DNA from: Flagellimonas marinaquae
GTDB taxonomy: Bacteria > Bacteroidota > Bacteroidia > Flavobacteriales > Flavobacteriaceae
NCBI RefSeq assembly: GCF_023716465.1
Contig: NZ_CP092415.1
Coordinates: forward strand, 1 to 64,000
DNA length: 64,000 bases
Reading direction: 5' to 3'
Part shown: positions 54,558 through 63,870 of the stretch, one piece after another
Layout: each line of letters opens with the position of its first letter
Numbering within the stretch: the first letter of the stretch is position 1
Translations under genes and position numbers: made by a program
Notes under the pieces: model-generated
What the model was told of the DNA's origin: nothing
The model's input: the letters and a program-made list of their open reading frames with translations, nothing else
Database searches by the model: none

Positions 54558-55884
54558 ACGCCACAATCTCACTGGAAACAAACTTGAAGCGAACCAGTCC
54601 ATCCGCGTCGATATCTTCTAACTCTACTTGGTGCAAGGTGTTCACCAAAGCAGGGTCCCAAGGAGCCTTTACCTTGATGTAGTTTTCGGTAAATCCATGA
54701 ATATAGCCTTTCTTGTTCTCCCCTTCGAACAGTACGGTCCGTACAGTACCCAATTGGCTCTCGTAAAAAGCCCTTCTTTTTTTGGCAGACAGTCCCCTTA
54801 ACATTTTACTCCGTTTGTTGCGTACCTTTTTGGGCACCACATCTTCCATTTCGGCCGCTACTGTATTGTCCCTTTCAGAATAGGTAAATACATGCAGGTA
54901 AGAAATATCCAAATCGTTCAAAAAGTGATAGGTTTCCAAGAAGTGTTCGTCCGTTTCCCCAGGGAACCCAACGATCACATCTACACCAATACAGGCGTGG
55001 GGCATAGCAGATTTGATGCGTTTCACCCTATCCACATACAAATTGGACAAATATCGACGTCGCATCTTCTTTAAAATATCGTCGCTCCCACTCTGCAAAG
55101 GCACATGAAAATGGGGAACGAAGGAGTTGCTCTGTGCAACAAAATCGATAGTCTCGTTCTTTAACAAGTTTGGTTCTATGGAAGATATGCGCAATCTATG
55201 GATGCCATTGATGGTATCCAACGCTTTTACCAAATCCAAAAAGGTATGCTCATGCTTTTTATTGCCAAACTCACCTTTCCCGTAGTCGCCAATATTTACC
55301 CCGGTAAGTACGATCTCCTTAATATCCTGCGAGGCTATTTTTTTGGCGTTGTTCAATACATTGCTCAATGTATCGCTGCGCGAAATGCCGCGTGCCAAGG
55401 GAATAGTACAATAGGTACATTTGTAATCGCAGCCGTCCTGCACCTTTAAAAAGGCACGTGTGCGGTCGCCAATGGCGTAGCTCCCCACATAAAAATCGGC
55501 ATCTTCGATTTCACAAGAGTGCACTTCGCCCTTATCGTTCTTGGTAAGGTCGTTCAAATAGTCCGTGATCTTGAACTTTTCCGTTGCACCCAGTACCAAA
55601 TCAACACCATCCACCTCGGCCAATTCTTCTGGTTTTAACTGGGCGTAACAGCCCACAGCCGCTACAAAAGCATCGGGATTCGACTTTTGGGCCTGTTTTA
55701 CAATAGTTTTAAAGCGTTTATCCGCATTTTCCGTTACCGAACAGGTATTGATTACGTATACATCTGCTTCATCCGAAAAGTCCACACGCTGAAAATCCTC
55801 CTTTTCAAAACCTCTGGCAATTGTAGAAGTTTCGGAGAAATTGAGTTTACAACCCAATGTGTAAAATGCGACCTTTTTGCTCAT
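54556..55884 (-). CDS. mtaB: tRNA (N6-L-threonylcarbamoyladenosine(37)-C2)-methylthiotransferase
   Basis: MtaB is a radical-SAM methylthiotransferase that converts t6A37 to ms2t6A37 in tRNA. Cluster cysteines of the N-terminal UPF0004 domain are Cys12, Cys48 and Cys79 (TLGCKLNFSE, NTCSVTE, VGCYAQ). The radical-SAM triplet is Cys152, Cys156, Cys159 in DGCDYKCTYC. A TRAM-like C-terminal domain covers about 375-440. 442 residues fits MtaB rather than MiaB or RimO. A minus-strand TATCTTTG at 55910-55917 is the likely -7 element. Confidence 0.95.
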   Translation of the reverse strand: MSKKVAFYTLGCKLNFSETSTIARGFEKEDFQRVDFSDEADVYVINTCSVTENADKRFKTIVKQAQKSNPDAFVAAVGCYAQLKPEELAEVDGVDLVLGATEKFKITDYLNDLTKNDKGEVHSCEIEDADFYVGSYAIGDRTRAFLKVQDGCDYKCTYCTIPLARGISRSDTLSNVLNNAKKIASQDIKEIVLTGVNIGDYGKGEFGNKKHEHTFLDLVKALDTINGIHRLRISSIEPNLLKNETIDFVAQSNSFVPHFHVPLQSGSDDILKKMRRRYLSNLYVDRVKRIKSAMPHACIGVDVIVGFPGETDEHFLETYHFLNDLDISYLHVFTYSERDNTVAAEMEDVVPKKVRNKRSKMLRGLSAKKRRAFYESQLGTVRTVLFEGENKKGYIHGFTENYIKVKAPWDPALVNTLHQVELEDIDADGLVRFKFVSSEIVA

Positions 55885-55909
55885 TTGCCTGCCTTACTTT
55901 TAGGGGGCG

Positions 55910-55917
55910 CAAAGATA
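55910..55917 (-). promoter_or_regulatory. -7 element of mtaB
   Basis: TATCTTTG on the minus strand matches TAnnTTTG, 26 bases before mtaB; -33 TTG not at the standard distance. Confidence 0.45.
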
Positions 55918-55931
55918 ACGATTTGTTGTGA

Positions 55932-55961
55932 GTTATCGAAAATGATCGCATTGTTGATAAC
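55932..55961. promoter_or_regulatory. 30-bp imperfect palindrome with DnaA-box-like arms
   Basis: GTTATC (55932-55937) and GATAAC (55956-55961) frame an imperfect palindrome with 11 of 15 positions paired. The right arm read on the minus strand is TTATCAACA, one base from the DnaA box TTATCCACA. It lies in the divergent promoter gap between mtaB and the amidohydrolase gene. Operator or DnaA site; both are inference. Confidence 0.35.
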
Positions 55962-56060
55962 CCAACTGTAAAATGCCCGCTGTCAACTGTTTACTGCCTA
56001 CCAAAAAATAGAAAAAAACATAAAATTAGTTAACTTGAACCATAAACTAAAATCAACTCA

Positions 56061-58106
56061 ATGAAAATCAGATTACTTCTAATAGGATTGATCGTATTGA
56101 CCTCCTATTCTTGTAAAACCGAAACCAACTCATCCTTGGCAGATCATCAAGGAGAAGAAAATTATTCCGTGATCATAAGCGATACCAAAGTTGGGTACCT
56201 AAAAGTGAATACCATTGGAGATACCATTAATATAGATTACGACTATAAGAACAATGGCCGTGGACCAACAATAAAAGAGACCCTTGTCCTCGACTCCAAA
56301 GGCTTCCCGGTTAGCTGGGAAGTAACAGGTAACACCACATTTGGAAATGCAGTGAACGAAAAATTCTCCATGGAGGGCGATGGTGCTTCATGGACCGACG
56401 CCACCGGTTCGGGCAATACCGTTTTAGATACCCCAACGCTTTATGTAAACCAATTTGGCAGCCCGTACACCGCAGTCTTGGCAGCTCGATTATTGATGGA
56501 TGCACCCAATAACACCTTACCCGTGCTTCCTGCCGGTAATCTTACTTTGACCAAAATGGAAGAGGTAAATGTACCGAATGCATCAGGTGACGGTGAATTG
56601 GCCTTGACCACCTATGCCCTATCCGGTGCCGAAATGAATCCATCTTACTTTATTGTGGATGAAAACAACAAATTCTTCGCCGCTATCTCACCACGATATA
56701 TTGTAATCAGGGATGGATACGAAGCCGAAGAAAAAAGTTTAAGGGAACTTGCCGAAAACTATTCTGCAGAACGCTACGAAAAGCTACAAAAAGAATTTGC
56801 CCACAACTACACTAAAAAGGTACGCATTGCCAATGTTAAGGTTTTTGATCCTAAAACATTGTCTTTGACCGACCCTGTATCCGTTGTGGTGGAAGATGAA
56901 AAAATCACGACCATAGAAGCTGCAGATGCGACTGGCGACAACGAAGTTCTTATCCAAGGAAACGGTGGAACCCTAGTTCCTGGATTATATGAAATGCACG
57001 CCCACACGGGGGACAATGGTGCCTTATTGAATGTTTTGGCCGGAGTTACCTCTTTCAGAGATATGGGCAACAACACCGAAGTACTTAGCAACCTTATCGA
57101 TAAAATCAATTCTGGTGAATTGGCAGGTCCACGGATAACCCGACTCGGATTCATCGAAGGAAAAAGTCCATACAGTAGCAATAACGGTATTTTGGTGGAA
57201 ACAAAAGAGGAAGCCTTGGCCGCAGTGGACAGTTACGACAGCCTTGGCTTTTATGGTATAAAACTGTACAATAGTATGAACGGCGAATGGGCGCCTGCCA
57301 TTGTAGAAAAAGCACACGATCAAGGCTTGTTCGTTACAGGACATGTTCCTGCATTTTCCAATGCCAACGATATGCTAAGAGCAGGCTACGACGAGATGAC
57401 GCACATTAACCAAACCATGCTTGGATGGGTACTGGAACCCGAAGAAGACACCCGGACCCTATTGCGACTCACCGCCATGAAACGCTTTCCCCAATTGGAT
57501 TTGAACAGCGATAAAGTACAGGAAACCTTGGACCTGTTCGTGGCCAACCAAACAGCAATGGACCCCACATTGTCCATACATGAACGCCTAATGCTCTCAC
57601 GGAACGGCGAAGTTACGCCTGGCGCCTTGGATTATGTGGACCACATGCCGCCCAATGAACAGCGAAGCCTAAAAGTAGCCCTGGCTCAAATTGCCGACGA
57701 TCAAGAGGATAAGGCCTACCGGGATGCCTACGATAAAATTGTGGAAACACTAAAATTAATGAAAGATAAAGGAATACTCATTGTTCCTGGAACCGATTTG
57801 GGCGGTGCATTTAACTTACATCGCGAACTAGAGCTCTATACTGAGCAATTGGGCTATACTCCCGCCGAAGTACTTAAACTTGCCAGCTATGATATGGCAC
57901 AATACCTAGGGCATGAAAGTTTGGGAAGCATAGAAGTTGGTAAATTGGCCGATTTCTTCCTAGTGCCCGGAAACCCTGTGGAAAATATCAAGGCCGTAAA
58001 AAGTATCGCCATGGTATCTCGCGGAGGAACAATTTACTACCCCTCCGAGGTATATCCCGCCTTTGGCATAACCCCGTTTACCGAAAAGCCCCAGATTTCG
58101 GAATAA
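56061..58106 (+). CDS. Exported amidohydrolase-family lipoprotein with N-terminal extra domain
   Basis: A 681-residue metal-dependent hydrolase of the imidazolonepropionase-like group. The signal ends in TSYSC (Cys18), marking a lipoprotein. Residues about 30-250 form a separate, unassigned beta-rich domain. The amidohydrolase domain begins near residue 254 (RIANVKVFDP) with the metal motif His313-Ala-His315 (EMHAH), then GHVPAF, a TH pair (EMTHINQ) and GTDLGGAF; it ends with GSIEVGKLADFFLVPGNP. The substrate is unknown; peptidase (Xaa-Pro type) or amidase activities occur in the group. A second amidohydrolase gene follows. Confidence 0.88.
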   Translation: MKIRLLLIGLIVLTSYSCKTETNSSLADHQGEENYSVIISDTKVGYLKVNTIGDTINIDYDYKNNGRGPTIKETLVLDSKGFPVSWEVTGNTTFGNAVNEKFSMEGDGASWTDATGSGNTVLDTPTLYVNQFGSPYTAVLAARLLMDAPNNTLPVLPAGNLTLTKMEEVNVPNASGDGELALTTYALSGAEMNPSYFIVDENNKFFAAISPRYIVIRDGYEAEEKSLRELAENYSAERYEKLQKEFAHNYTKKVRIANVKVFDPKTLSLTDPVSVVVEDEKITTIEAADATGDNEVLIQGNGGTLVPGLYEMHAHTGDNGALLNVLAGVTSFRDMGNNTEVLSNLIDKINSGELAGPRITRLGFIEGKSPYSSNNGILVETKEEALAAVDSYDSLGFYGIKLYNSMNGEWAPAIVEKAHDQGLFVTGHVPAFSNANDMLRAGYDEMTHINQTMLGWVLEPEEDTRTLLRLTAMKRFPQLDLNSDKVQETLDLFVANQTAMDPTLSIHERLMLSRNGEVTPGALDYVDHMPPNEQRSLKVALAQIADDQEDKAYRDAYDKIVETLKLMKDKGILIVPGTDLGGAFNLHRELELYTEQLGYTPAEVLKLASYDMAQYLGHESLGSIEVGKLADFFLVPGNPVENIKAVKSIAMVSRGGTIYYPSEVYPAFGITPFTEKPQISE

Positions 58107-58128
58107 ACTAATTATTTATAAGTTTCAA

Positions 58129-58158
58129 GGCCAGTGGGACAATCTCACTGGCTTTTTT
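58129..58158 (+). terminator. Terminator of the first amidohydrolase gene
   Basis: GCCAGTGGGA (58130-58139) pairs with TCTCACTGGC (58143-58152; one G-T) around CAA, followed by TTTTTT. Confidence 0.9.
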
Positions 58159-58290
58159 CTGCAGCAGGTCCCAAAATTTTAAACTAACCACCGGAATAGA
58201 TACAAATTCCATTATTTTTTTGTTACTTGTAAATACTTCCCCCGCATACATGGGCATTGAAACACATTGCCTCATAGCTATACCTAAATT

Positions 58291-59175
58291 ATGCACAAAA
58301 TGAGAAAAATGGTAATGGCACTACTGCTGCCACTCTTTGCTTTCGCTCAAAACTATGGACCGCCTATTATTGATATGCACCTACACGATTATACCCCACA
58401 GACATATTTCGTGGCCCCGGCCCGTGATGGTGTTTTCTCGCCCAAAGATTATGAAACCTTCAAAACTGAGCTAATTAAGGCCTTAAAAGAAAACAACATT
58501 ACAAAAGCTGTTGTAAGCACTATTGGGGGAGCCAACACCTTGGATGATGAAGGCATTTTGATTCCTGGCTACTACACCAACTCTCCGCCAAAAGACACTG
58601 TGGCCTTCAAAGCATTGATAACCTCTGGCAAACTCAAAGTCTTTGGGGAAATAGGCGCTGTTTATGATGGTTACACCCTATCCGACCCCGAGTTTGAACC
58701 CTATTTGGACATTTGTGAGCGCTACGATATTCCCGTTGCAGTGCATACGGGTGGCGGTCCTTCCGATATTACGACCCGATGCTGTCCCAACTTTAGATTA
58801 AAATTGGGAGACCCTCTTACCTTGGAAGATGTTCTGGCCAAACACCCAAATCTACGTATCTATTTGATGCATGCCGGAGAGGTGTTTTATGAAAACGCTC
58901 TTCGTCTAATGCTACAATATTCTCAACTATATTCGGATTTGGGAGTGATATTATGGGTGGATGAACAACCAAAGGACTATGCAGAACAATTTTTACGTAA
59001 AGCCAAAAAATATGGCCTTATCGATAGGGTTATGTACGGCTCGGACCAAATGGTGTGGCCACATGCCATTAAAAAAAGTATCGACCAATTGAACAGTTAC
59101 GATTTCTTGACCGAAAACGATAAAAGAAAAATTTTCTACGAAAACGCAGTACGTTTTTTACAATTGGAGGAGTAG
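58291..59175 (+). CDS. Exported amidohydrolase family protein
   Basis: A 294-residue exported TIM-barrel hydrolase (amidohydrolase_2 type). The signal peptide ends near AFAQ (about 19). Metal and catalytic candidates are IIDMHLHDY (HxH), AVHTGGG, YLMHAGE and MYGSDQMVW, in the correct order for this superfamily. Members act as decarboxylases, lactonases or amidases; the substrate is not inferable. It is separated from the first amidohydrolase by a terminator, so coregulation is not certain. Confidence 0.88.
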   Translation: MHKMRKMVMALLLPLFAFAQNYGPPIIDMHLHDYTPQTYFVAPARDGVFSPKDYETFKTELIKALKENNITKAVVSTIGGANTLDDEGILIPGYYTNSPPKDTVAFKALITSGKLKVFGEIGAVYDGYTLSDPEFEPYLDICERYDIPVAVHTGGGPSDITTRCCPNFRLKLGDPLTLEDVLAKHPNLRIYLMHAGEVFYENALRLMLQYSQLYSDLGVILWVDEQPKDYAEQFLRKAKKYGLIDRVMYGSDQMVWPHAIKKSIDQLNSYDFLTENDKRKIFYENAVRFLQLEE

Positions 59176-59529
59176 GTATTTGACACCTACATTTTAAACC
59201 ATCCTATCTTATTAAAGCTATCTTGAACAGCATGGCTAGGTCCGCCGGCAGAAAGAAACAATAATCATGACCTTAACATTTTAATTTGAACCCTCGCCAA
59301 CAGGTATATATCCCCTAACACCATCCTATTCACCAAGCTAAATTCAATTTTAGACTATTTAGGACATCCATGTAACTTGTGGTCAATCTATCAGCCTGTT
59401 AAAAATAACGGTGCTGTTGTTTAAAGAGCCCTATACCAACCCTGCTTTTTTTTAATTTTAAAGCGTTAGGAACACCGGTTACCTCCGACAACATAGGTGT
59501 TGATCATCAATCAAAAAAACAGATATACA
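59176..59529. other. Intergenic stretch without recognisable gene
   Basis: 354 bases between the second amidohydrolase and the DUF1080-like gene. A weak GTAGGT/ACCTAC hairpin spans the upstream stop codon. No open frame over about 12 codons from an ATG, tRNA or terminator with a T-run was seen, apart from a T-rich run near 59446-59460. Confidence 0.6.
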
Positions 59530-60609
59530 ATGAAACTTTCACGTATCCCATTGATAATTGGCGCGTTACTCTTTATGCGTCCGATAAATGCCCAAACTAC
59601 ACAAAATATCCCTTTACATCCCGATTATTGGACTCCGGCCCAAGGAAGCTCGGTAAATTTTGAAAATTTTGATGGTAAAGAGACCATTATAGTCAACGGC
59701 ACTGCTTTTGCCAAAGGATTCGAATTTTCCAACGGCGTTATGGAAATGGAAGTGTACGCCAACCAAAAACGTAGCTTTGCGGGCGTAGTCTTCCGTAAAT
59801 CAGAAGGAAATTTTGAAGAGGTGTACATGCGAATGCACAAGTCGAGGCAAGTGGATGCGGTACAATACACCCCTACCTACAACAACGAGAGCAACTGGCA
59901 GTTGTATCCTGAATTTCAAGCGAATGTCGCCTTTAAGACCAAAGGTTGGAATCTGTTCCGGATAGAGGTCGAAGATTTAGGCGCCACCTTGTTTATCAAT
60001 GGTGAAGAGGTGATGCGGATAGATCGATTAAGATCCGGCAATTTAACAGGGGAAATTGGTCTTTTTGCCCTATTCGGAAATAGGTTCGCCAACTTAAAAA
60101 TTACCAAAACCGGTGAGGCTGTGGTTAAAGAGCCATATCCTATACTAACTCCCGAGAAAGGTATTATAGGCGAATGGGACGTAACTGAGGCCCAACCTTA
60201 CATAGATGGCGAAATACGCTTCGAAGATTTTGAAAATGCGAAGACCACCACTGTTTACACTGAGCAATCTGGCATATTGCCCATTTCCAAATATTTGGCA
60301 AAGCCTACATCGGGCAACTTTGAACGCAACCAAGAAGCTTATACAGTAGCATCGGCAACCATAGCGGTGGATAACGCCCAGACCCGCTTATTCTCGTTTG
60401 ATTTTAGCGATAAAATCATTGTGTATTTAAATGGGGAAGCCATTTTTTATGGCAATAATGCCTTCAGGTCAAAAAACAATCAGTTTCAAGGGCATTTAGG
60501 CCTAACTGCCAACAAAATTCCGCTTAAACTTAAAAAGGGGTTTAACACCCTGCACTGTGTGGTTATCGATAGAGCCAATGGTTGGGGACTAACGGGAAAG
60601 TTGGAATAA
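59530..60609 (+). CDS. Exported protein with concanavalin-like (DUF1080-type) domain
   Basis: A 359-residue exported protein. The signal peptide ends near INAQ (about 21). Residues about 25-205 form a laminin-G/DUF1080-like jelly roll (GVMEMEVYANQKRSFAGVVFRK, RIEVEDLGATLFINGEEVMRI, EIGLFALFGNRFANLKI). The last ~150 residues are a second beta-rich domain with IVYLNGEAIFYGNNAF and KGFNTLHCVVIDRANGWGL, like accessory domains in Bacteroidota hydrolases. Relatives act on or bind carbohydrates; no catalytic residues are obvious. The ATG at 59530 precedes the signal directly; an in-frame TTG at 59497 is less likely. Confidence 0.8.
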   Translation: MKLSRIPLIIGALLFMRPINAQTTQNIPLHPDYWTPAQGSSVNFENFDGKETIIVNGTAFAKGFEFSNGVMEMEVYANQKRSFAGVVFRKSEGNFEEVYMRMHKSRQVDAVQYTPTYNNESNWQLYPEFQANVAFKTKGWNLFRIEVEDLGATLFINGEEVMRIDRLRSGNLTGEIGLFALFGNRFANLKITKTGEAVVKEPYPILTPEKGIIGEWDVTEAQPYIDGEIRFEDFENAKTTTVYTEQSGILPISKYLAKPTSGNFERNQEAYTVASATIAVDNAQTRLFSFDFSDKIIVYLNGEAIFYGNNAFRSKNNQFQGHLGLTANKIPLKLKKGFNTLHCVVIDRANGWGLTGKLE

Positions 60610-60612
60610 GGA

Positions 60613-61788
60613 TTAAAAATTCCGCCATTTTTGGGTCAACTCAAAGACATGTTCCAAAATTTTGGCCTCGGTCCCGTTGAACTCCATATTGCGACGTTTC
60701 ATCATGGCCTCGGCCACCTCAAATGCCTTATTGGTCCTAAAAGTGGTGTAGCCCGATGCACCTCCCCAACTAAAACTTGGGATAAAGTTTCTAGGAAAAC
60801 CACTCCCGAAAATATTGGCGCTTACGCCTACCACAGTTCCGGTATTGAACATTACATTGATACCACATTTGGAATGGTCGCCCATCATTAAGCCACAAAA
60901 CTGAAGCCCTGTTTTTTCAAAGCCTTCTATTTTGTAGTTCCACAGGCGTACAGGTGCGTAGTTGTTCTTTAGATTGGAGGTGTTGGTATCCGCCCCAATA
61001 TTGCACCACTCCCCCAATACCGAATTGCCCAAAAAGCCATCGTGTCCTTTGTTGGAGTTGGCGAACAACACGGCATTGTTCACTTCCCCACCTAATTTAC
61101 TTCCTGGCCCCGCGGTTACGGCACCATAAATTTTTGCTCCCATTTTTAAGATGGCGTTATCGCAGAGTGCCAATCCTCCACGAACGGTACAACCTTCCAT
61201 CATTAAAGCGTTTTTGCCAATATATATGGGGCCGGTGGAAGCATTCAAAATACAGAAATCCACTACAGCGCCTTCCTCTATAAATATATTTTCAGGGTTT
61301 TTAACTTGGTTGGTATCGGGTATGGGCTCACTTTTTCTGCCTTTGGTAACCAAATCGAAATCAGATTGGAGGACAACCGCATTATTGGAAAAGATATCCC
61401 ATGTTTTCCGAATGGCCAAAACACTACCAGTAAACGGTACAGCGATATAACTGGAAGCCTCAAATTGCATTTCGGGCCTATCGGTTACATAGGCAATATA
61501 CCCATCGTTATCCATAAGCACCTCCCCCATTTTAAGTTTTTGAACAGCCTGCACCAAGGCACTGTTCGGAAGATAACTCCCATTGATCACTATATTTTGA
61601 TCATTAGTCCTTAAAGGAAACTTTTCGGACAGGTAATCTTCGGTTCGAAAACTAACTGGGGCCTTTAACCATTTTTCCCATTTTTCGGCTATGGTCAAAA
61701 TACCTATACGGATTCCAGCTACGGGACGCGTTAAGGTAAAGGGGAACAGGTCTTCGCGGTGGTTACCGTCAGAAAGGATATAGTTCAT
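60613..61788 (-). CDS. GlmU-like sugar nucleotidyltransferase/acyltransferase-fold protein
   Basis: A 391-residue protein with a divergent N-terminal nucleotidyltransferase-like region (about 1-160; opens NYILSDGNHREDLFPFTLTRPVAG) and a C-terminal left-handed beta-helix (about 170-345, hexapeptide repeats such as IYIGKNALMMEGCTVRGGLALCDNAILKMG). This is the putative sugar-nucleotidyltransferase family of Bacteroidota related to GlmU. The consensus GxGTRM nucleotide motif of true GlmU is not visible, so it may be a partial or altered enzyme. The L31 gene lies upstream on the same strand but has its own terminator. Confidence 0.82.
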   Translation of the reverse strand: MNYILSDGNHREDLFPFTLTRPVAGIRIGILTIAEKWEKWLKAPVSFRTEDYLSEKFPLRTNDQNIVINGSYLPNSALVQAVQKLKMGEVLMDNDGYIAYVTDRPEMQFEASSYIAVPFTGSVLAIRKTWDIFSNNAVVLQSDFDLVTKGRKSEPIPDTNQVKNPENIFIEEGAVVDFCILNASTGPIYIGKNALMMEGCTVRGGLALCDNAILKMGAKIYGAVTAGPGSKLGGEVNNAVLFANSNKGHDGFLGNSVLGEWCNIGADTNTSNLKNNYAPVRLWNYKIEGFEKTGLQFCGLMMGDHSKCGINVMFNTGTVVGVSANIFGSGFPRNFIPSFSWGGASGYTTFRTNKAFEVAEAMMKRRNMEFNGTEAKILEHVFELTQKWRNF

Positions 61789-61810
61789 TGCTCAGCTTTG
61801 AATAATGTAA

Positions 61811-61848
61811 AAATAAAAAACGCCCTCGAAAACCATCGAGAGCGTCCA
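61811..61848 (-). terminator. Terminator of rpmE
   Basis: On the minus strand CGCTCTCGA pairs with TCGAGGGCG (one G-T) and is followed by TTTTTTATTTTT. Confidence 0.9.
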
Positions 61849-61871
61849 TATATTTCGTTGAAAAGTTCGAC

Positions 61872-62141
61872 CTACTCGGCCTTCTTCTCTTCTTTCTTGA
61901 ATTTTTTGTACTTGTTCTTGAACTTATCGATTCTACCAGCGGTATCTACCAATTTAGTCTTACCAGTGTAGTACGGGTGCGAAGTTCTTGAAATTTCCAA
62001 TTTTACCAAAGGATATTCAACACCATCCACAGTGATGGTTTCTTTCGCTTCAGCAGTGGACTTTGTAATAAAAACATCCTCGTTGGACATGTCTTTAAAA
62101 GCAACCAATCTATAGTTTTCTGGGTGTATATCTTTTCTCAT
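61872..62141 (-). CDS. rpmE2: 50S ribosomal protein L31 type B
   Basis: A 89-residue L31 protein. MRKDIHPENYRLVAFKDMSN, LVKLEISRTSHPYYTGKTKL and VDTAGRIDKFKNKYKKF fit the family. The zinc-binding CxxC of type A L31 is absent, so this is the cysteine-free type B form. The C-terminal tail is Lys/Glu-rich. It has a full promoter and its own terminator. Confidence 0.96.
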   Translation of the reverse strand: MRKDIHPENYRLVAFKDMSNEDVFITKSTAEAKETITVDGVEYPLVKLEISRTSHPYYTGKTKLVDTAGRIDKFKNKYKKFKKEEKKAE

Positions 62142-62176
62142 CGTCTTAAATGCTTAATCTCAGAATTTTCAGGGTG

Positions 62177-62206
62177 CAAATTTAATGATTTCTTTGATAT
62201 TGCCAA
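62177..62206 (-). promoter_or_regulatory. Promoter of rpmE2
   Basis: On the minus strand TTG (62204-62206) is followed after 19 bases by TAAATTTG (62177-62184), a full consensus match; transcription should start near 62171, about 30 bases before the ATG. Confidence 0.77.
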
Positions 62207-62300
62207 CTTTAAATCACTAAAAAAATAAAAGTAAATTTATATGTAACAAATTTAGGCAATATTGCACTAACCAACTATAATCAAAACAAATTTTAAAAAA

Positions 62301-62822
62301 ATGGAAGAACAACAAGTTAAAACGGGAAAATTTGCACTTAACTATGGGCTTTTGTTAGGTGCTATTTTTGTGGTGTTCGGCATAATGCTCTACACCCAAA
62401 AAATGCATTACGAGATGAGCACCGCGGTAATGGTAATCTCCATTGTACTCATGGCAGCTGCTATATTTATTGCCGTAAACTCCTTTAAAAAGGCCAACGG
62501 CGGATACTTGGCCATTTCAGAAGCTTTAAAGGTTGCTGTTGGAGTGGCCCTGGTAGGCACCATATTGTCCCTTGCATATCAATATGTTCTAACAAATTTT
62601 ATTGAACCCGACTTTATGGACAAGGCCATGGAAATTGCAAAGCCCAAGGCCATGGCCCAAAACCCGAACATGACCGAGGAACAATGGGAGCAAGGTGTGG
62701 AAATGCAAAAAAGCTTTGCTTGGATACAATATCCCGTTGGGTTGATCATTAACTGTGTGATCGGATTGATTATCGGTCTCATTACCGGATTGATCTTGAA
62801 AAAGTCCAAAGCGGAATACTAA
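62301..62822 (+). CDS. DUF4199 family membrane protein
   Basis: A 173-residue inner-membrane protein of DUF4199, function unknown. Four hydrophobic helices (about 12-32, 40-58, 75-95, 140-165) and a Gly-rich C-terminal helix (GLIIGLITGLILKK) fit the family. A hydrophilic loop (about 100-135) lies between helices 3 and 4. A glycosyltransferase gene starts 42 bases later with its own -7 element. Confidence 0.87.
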   Translation: MEEQQVKTGKFALNYGLLLGAIFVVFGIMLYTQKMHYEMSTAVMVISIVLMAAAIFIAVNSFKKANGGYLAISEALKVAVGVALVGTILSLAYQYVLTNFIEPDFMDKAMEIAKPKAMAQNPNMTEEQWEQGVEMQKSFAWIQYPVGLIINCVIGLIIGLITGLILKKSKAEY

Positions 62823-62834
62823 AACAAAAAATGC

Positions 62835-62842
62835 TACTTTTG
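62835..62842 (+). promoter_or_regulatory. -7 element of the glycosyltransferase gene
   Basis: TACTTTTG matches TAnnTTTG, 22 bases before the ATG at 62865; no TTG at standard spacing. Confidence 0.45.
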
Positions 62843-62864
62843 GAGGGAATTCCAGAATCGAACA

Positions 62865-63812
62865 ATGCAGATTTCCATTGTAATTCCTTTACTTAACGAG
62901 CAAGAATCGCTAATAGAACTTCATGATTGGATTGTGCAAGTGATGCAATCCAATCATTTTTCTTATGAAATCATCTTTATTGATGATGGCAGTACCGATG
63001 GTTCTTGGAAAACTATTTCCGAACTGTCCGAGCAAAACAAAAATGTAAAAGGGATACGTTTCCTTAAAAATTTTGGCAAATCGCAGGCACTGCACGCCGG
63101 GTTCAAAGCCACCGCAGGCGATGTAGTGATAACTATGGACGCCGACCTACAGGACAACCCAGAAGAAATTCCGGATATGTACCGAATGATCACCCAAGAA
63201 GGGCGCCATGTGGTATCGGGCTGGAAAAAGAAACGGTACGATTCGGTTATCACCAAAAACATACCCTCCAAACTCTTTAATTGGGCAGCCCGGAAAACCT
63301 CCGGTGTAAAACTGCACGATTTTAACTGTGGCCTCAAGGCCTTTAACCAAAATGTGGTAAAGACCATCGAAGTCTCTGGGGAAATGCACCGCTACATTCC
63401 TGTATTGGCCAAAAATGCAGGCTTCTCGGACATTACCGAAAAAGTGGTACAGCATCAAGCCCGAAAATATGGTTCCACTAAATTTGGGGCAGAACGCTTT
63501 ATTAATGGTTTTTTGGATTTGATTACCATTTGGTTCGTATCAAAGTTTGGTCGAAGGCCCATGCATCTTTTTGGAGCCTTGGGGGTGCTCATGTTCTTTG
63601 TCGGGTTTGGTTTTTCCCTGTATTTGGGGATCGATAAACTATTCTTGAACCCGACCGGACGTTTAATTACCCAAAGACCGCAGTTTTACATTGCTTTAAC
63701 AGCAATGATCATTGGAACACAACTTTTTTTGGCCGGTTTTATCGGAGAGATCATGGTGAGGTCACGAAAAAATGACACCCGTTACAATATCTCCGATAAA
63801 ATTAACCTTTAA
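62865..63812 (+). CDS. GT2 family glycosyltransferase (ArnC/GtrB/DPM1-like)
   Basis: A 315-residue membrane glycosyltransferase. The GT-A domain (1 to about 230) has VVIPLLNEQESL-like ISIVIPLLNEQESLIELHDW, FIDDGSTDGSWKTI, the metal-binding DADLQDNPEEIPDM and a GLKAFNQNV segment. Two C-terminal membrane helices (about 232-252 and 270-290) anchor it. This layout is that of enzymes that charge polyprenyl phosphate with a sugar (ArnC, GtrB, DPM1). The sugar is not inferable. The next gene begins 58 bases downstream. Confidence 0.92.
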   Translation: MQISIVIPLLNEQESLIELHDWIVQVMQSNHFSYEIIFIDDGSTDGSWKTISELSEQNKNVKGIRFLKNFGKSQALHAGFKATAGDVVITMDADLQDNPEEIPDMYRMITQEGRHVVSGWKKKRYDSVITKNIPSKLFNWAARKTSGVKLHDFNCGLKAFNQNVVKTIEVSGEMHRYIPVLAKNAGFSDITEKVVQHQARKYGSTKFGAERFINGFLDLITIWFVSKFGRRPMHLFGALGVLMFFVGFGFSLYLGIDKLFLNPTGRLITQRPQFYIALTAMIIGTQLFLAGFIGEIMVRSRKNDTRYNISDKINL

Positions 63813-63870
63813 GCCATTTTCAAACCTTATAAACTTTGTATTTTTAAAGAAGCAAACAATTCTAAACACT

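Noticed and set aside
58108-58296. 62-residue minus-strand frame between the amidohydrolase genes
   Set aside because: It runs through a clear terminator hairpin and overlaps the start of the next gene; no family features.
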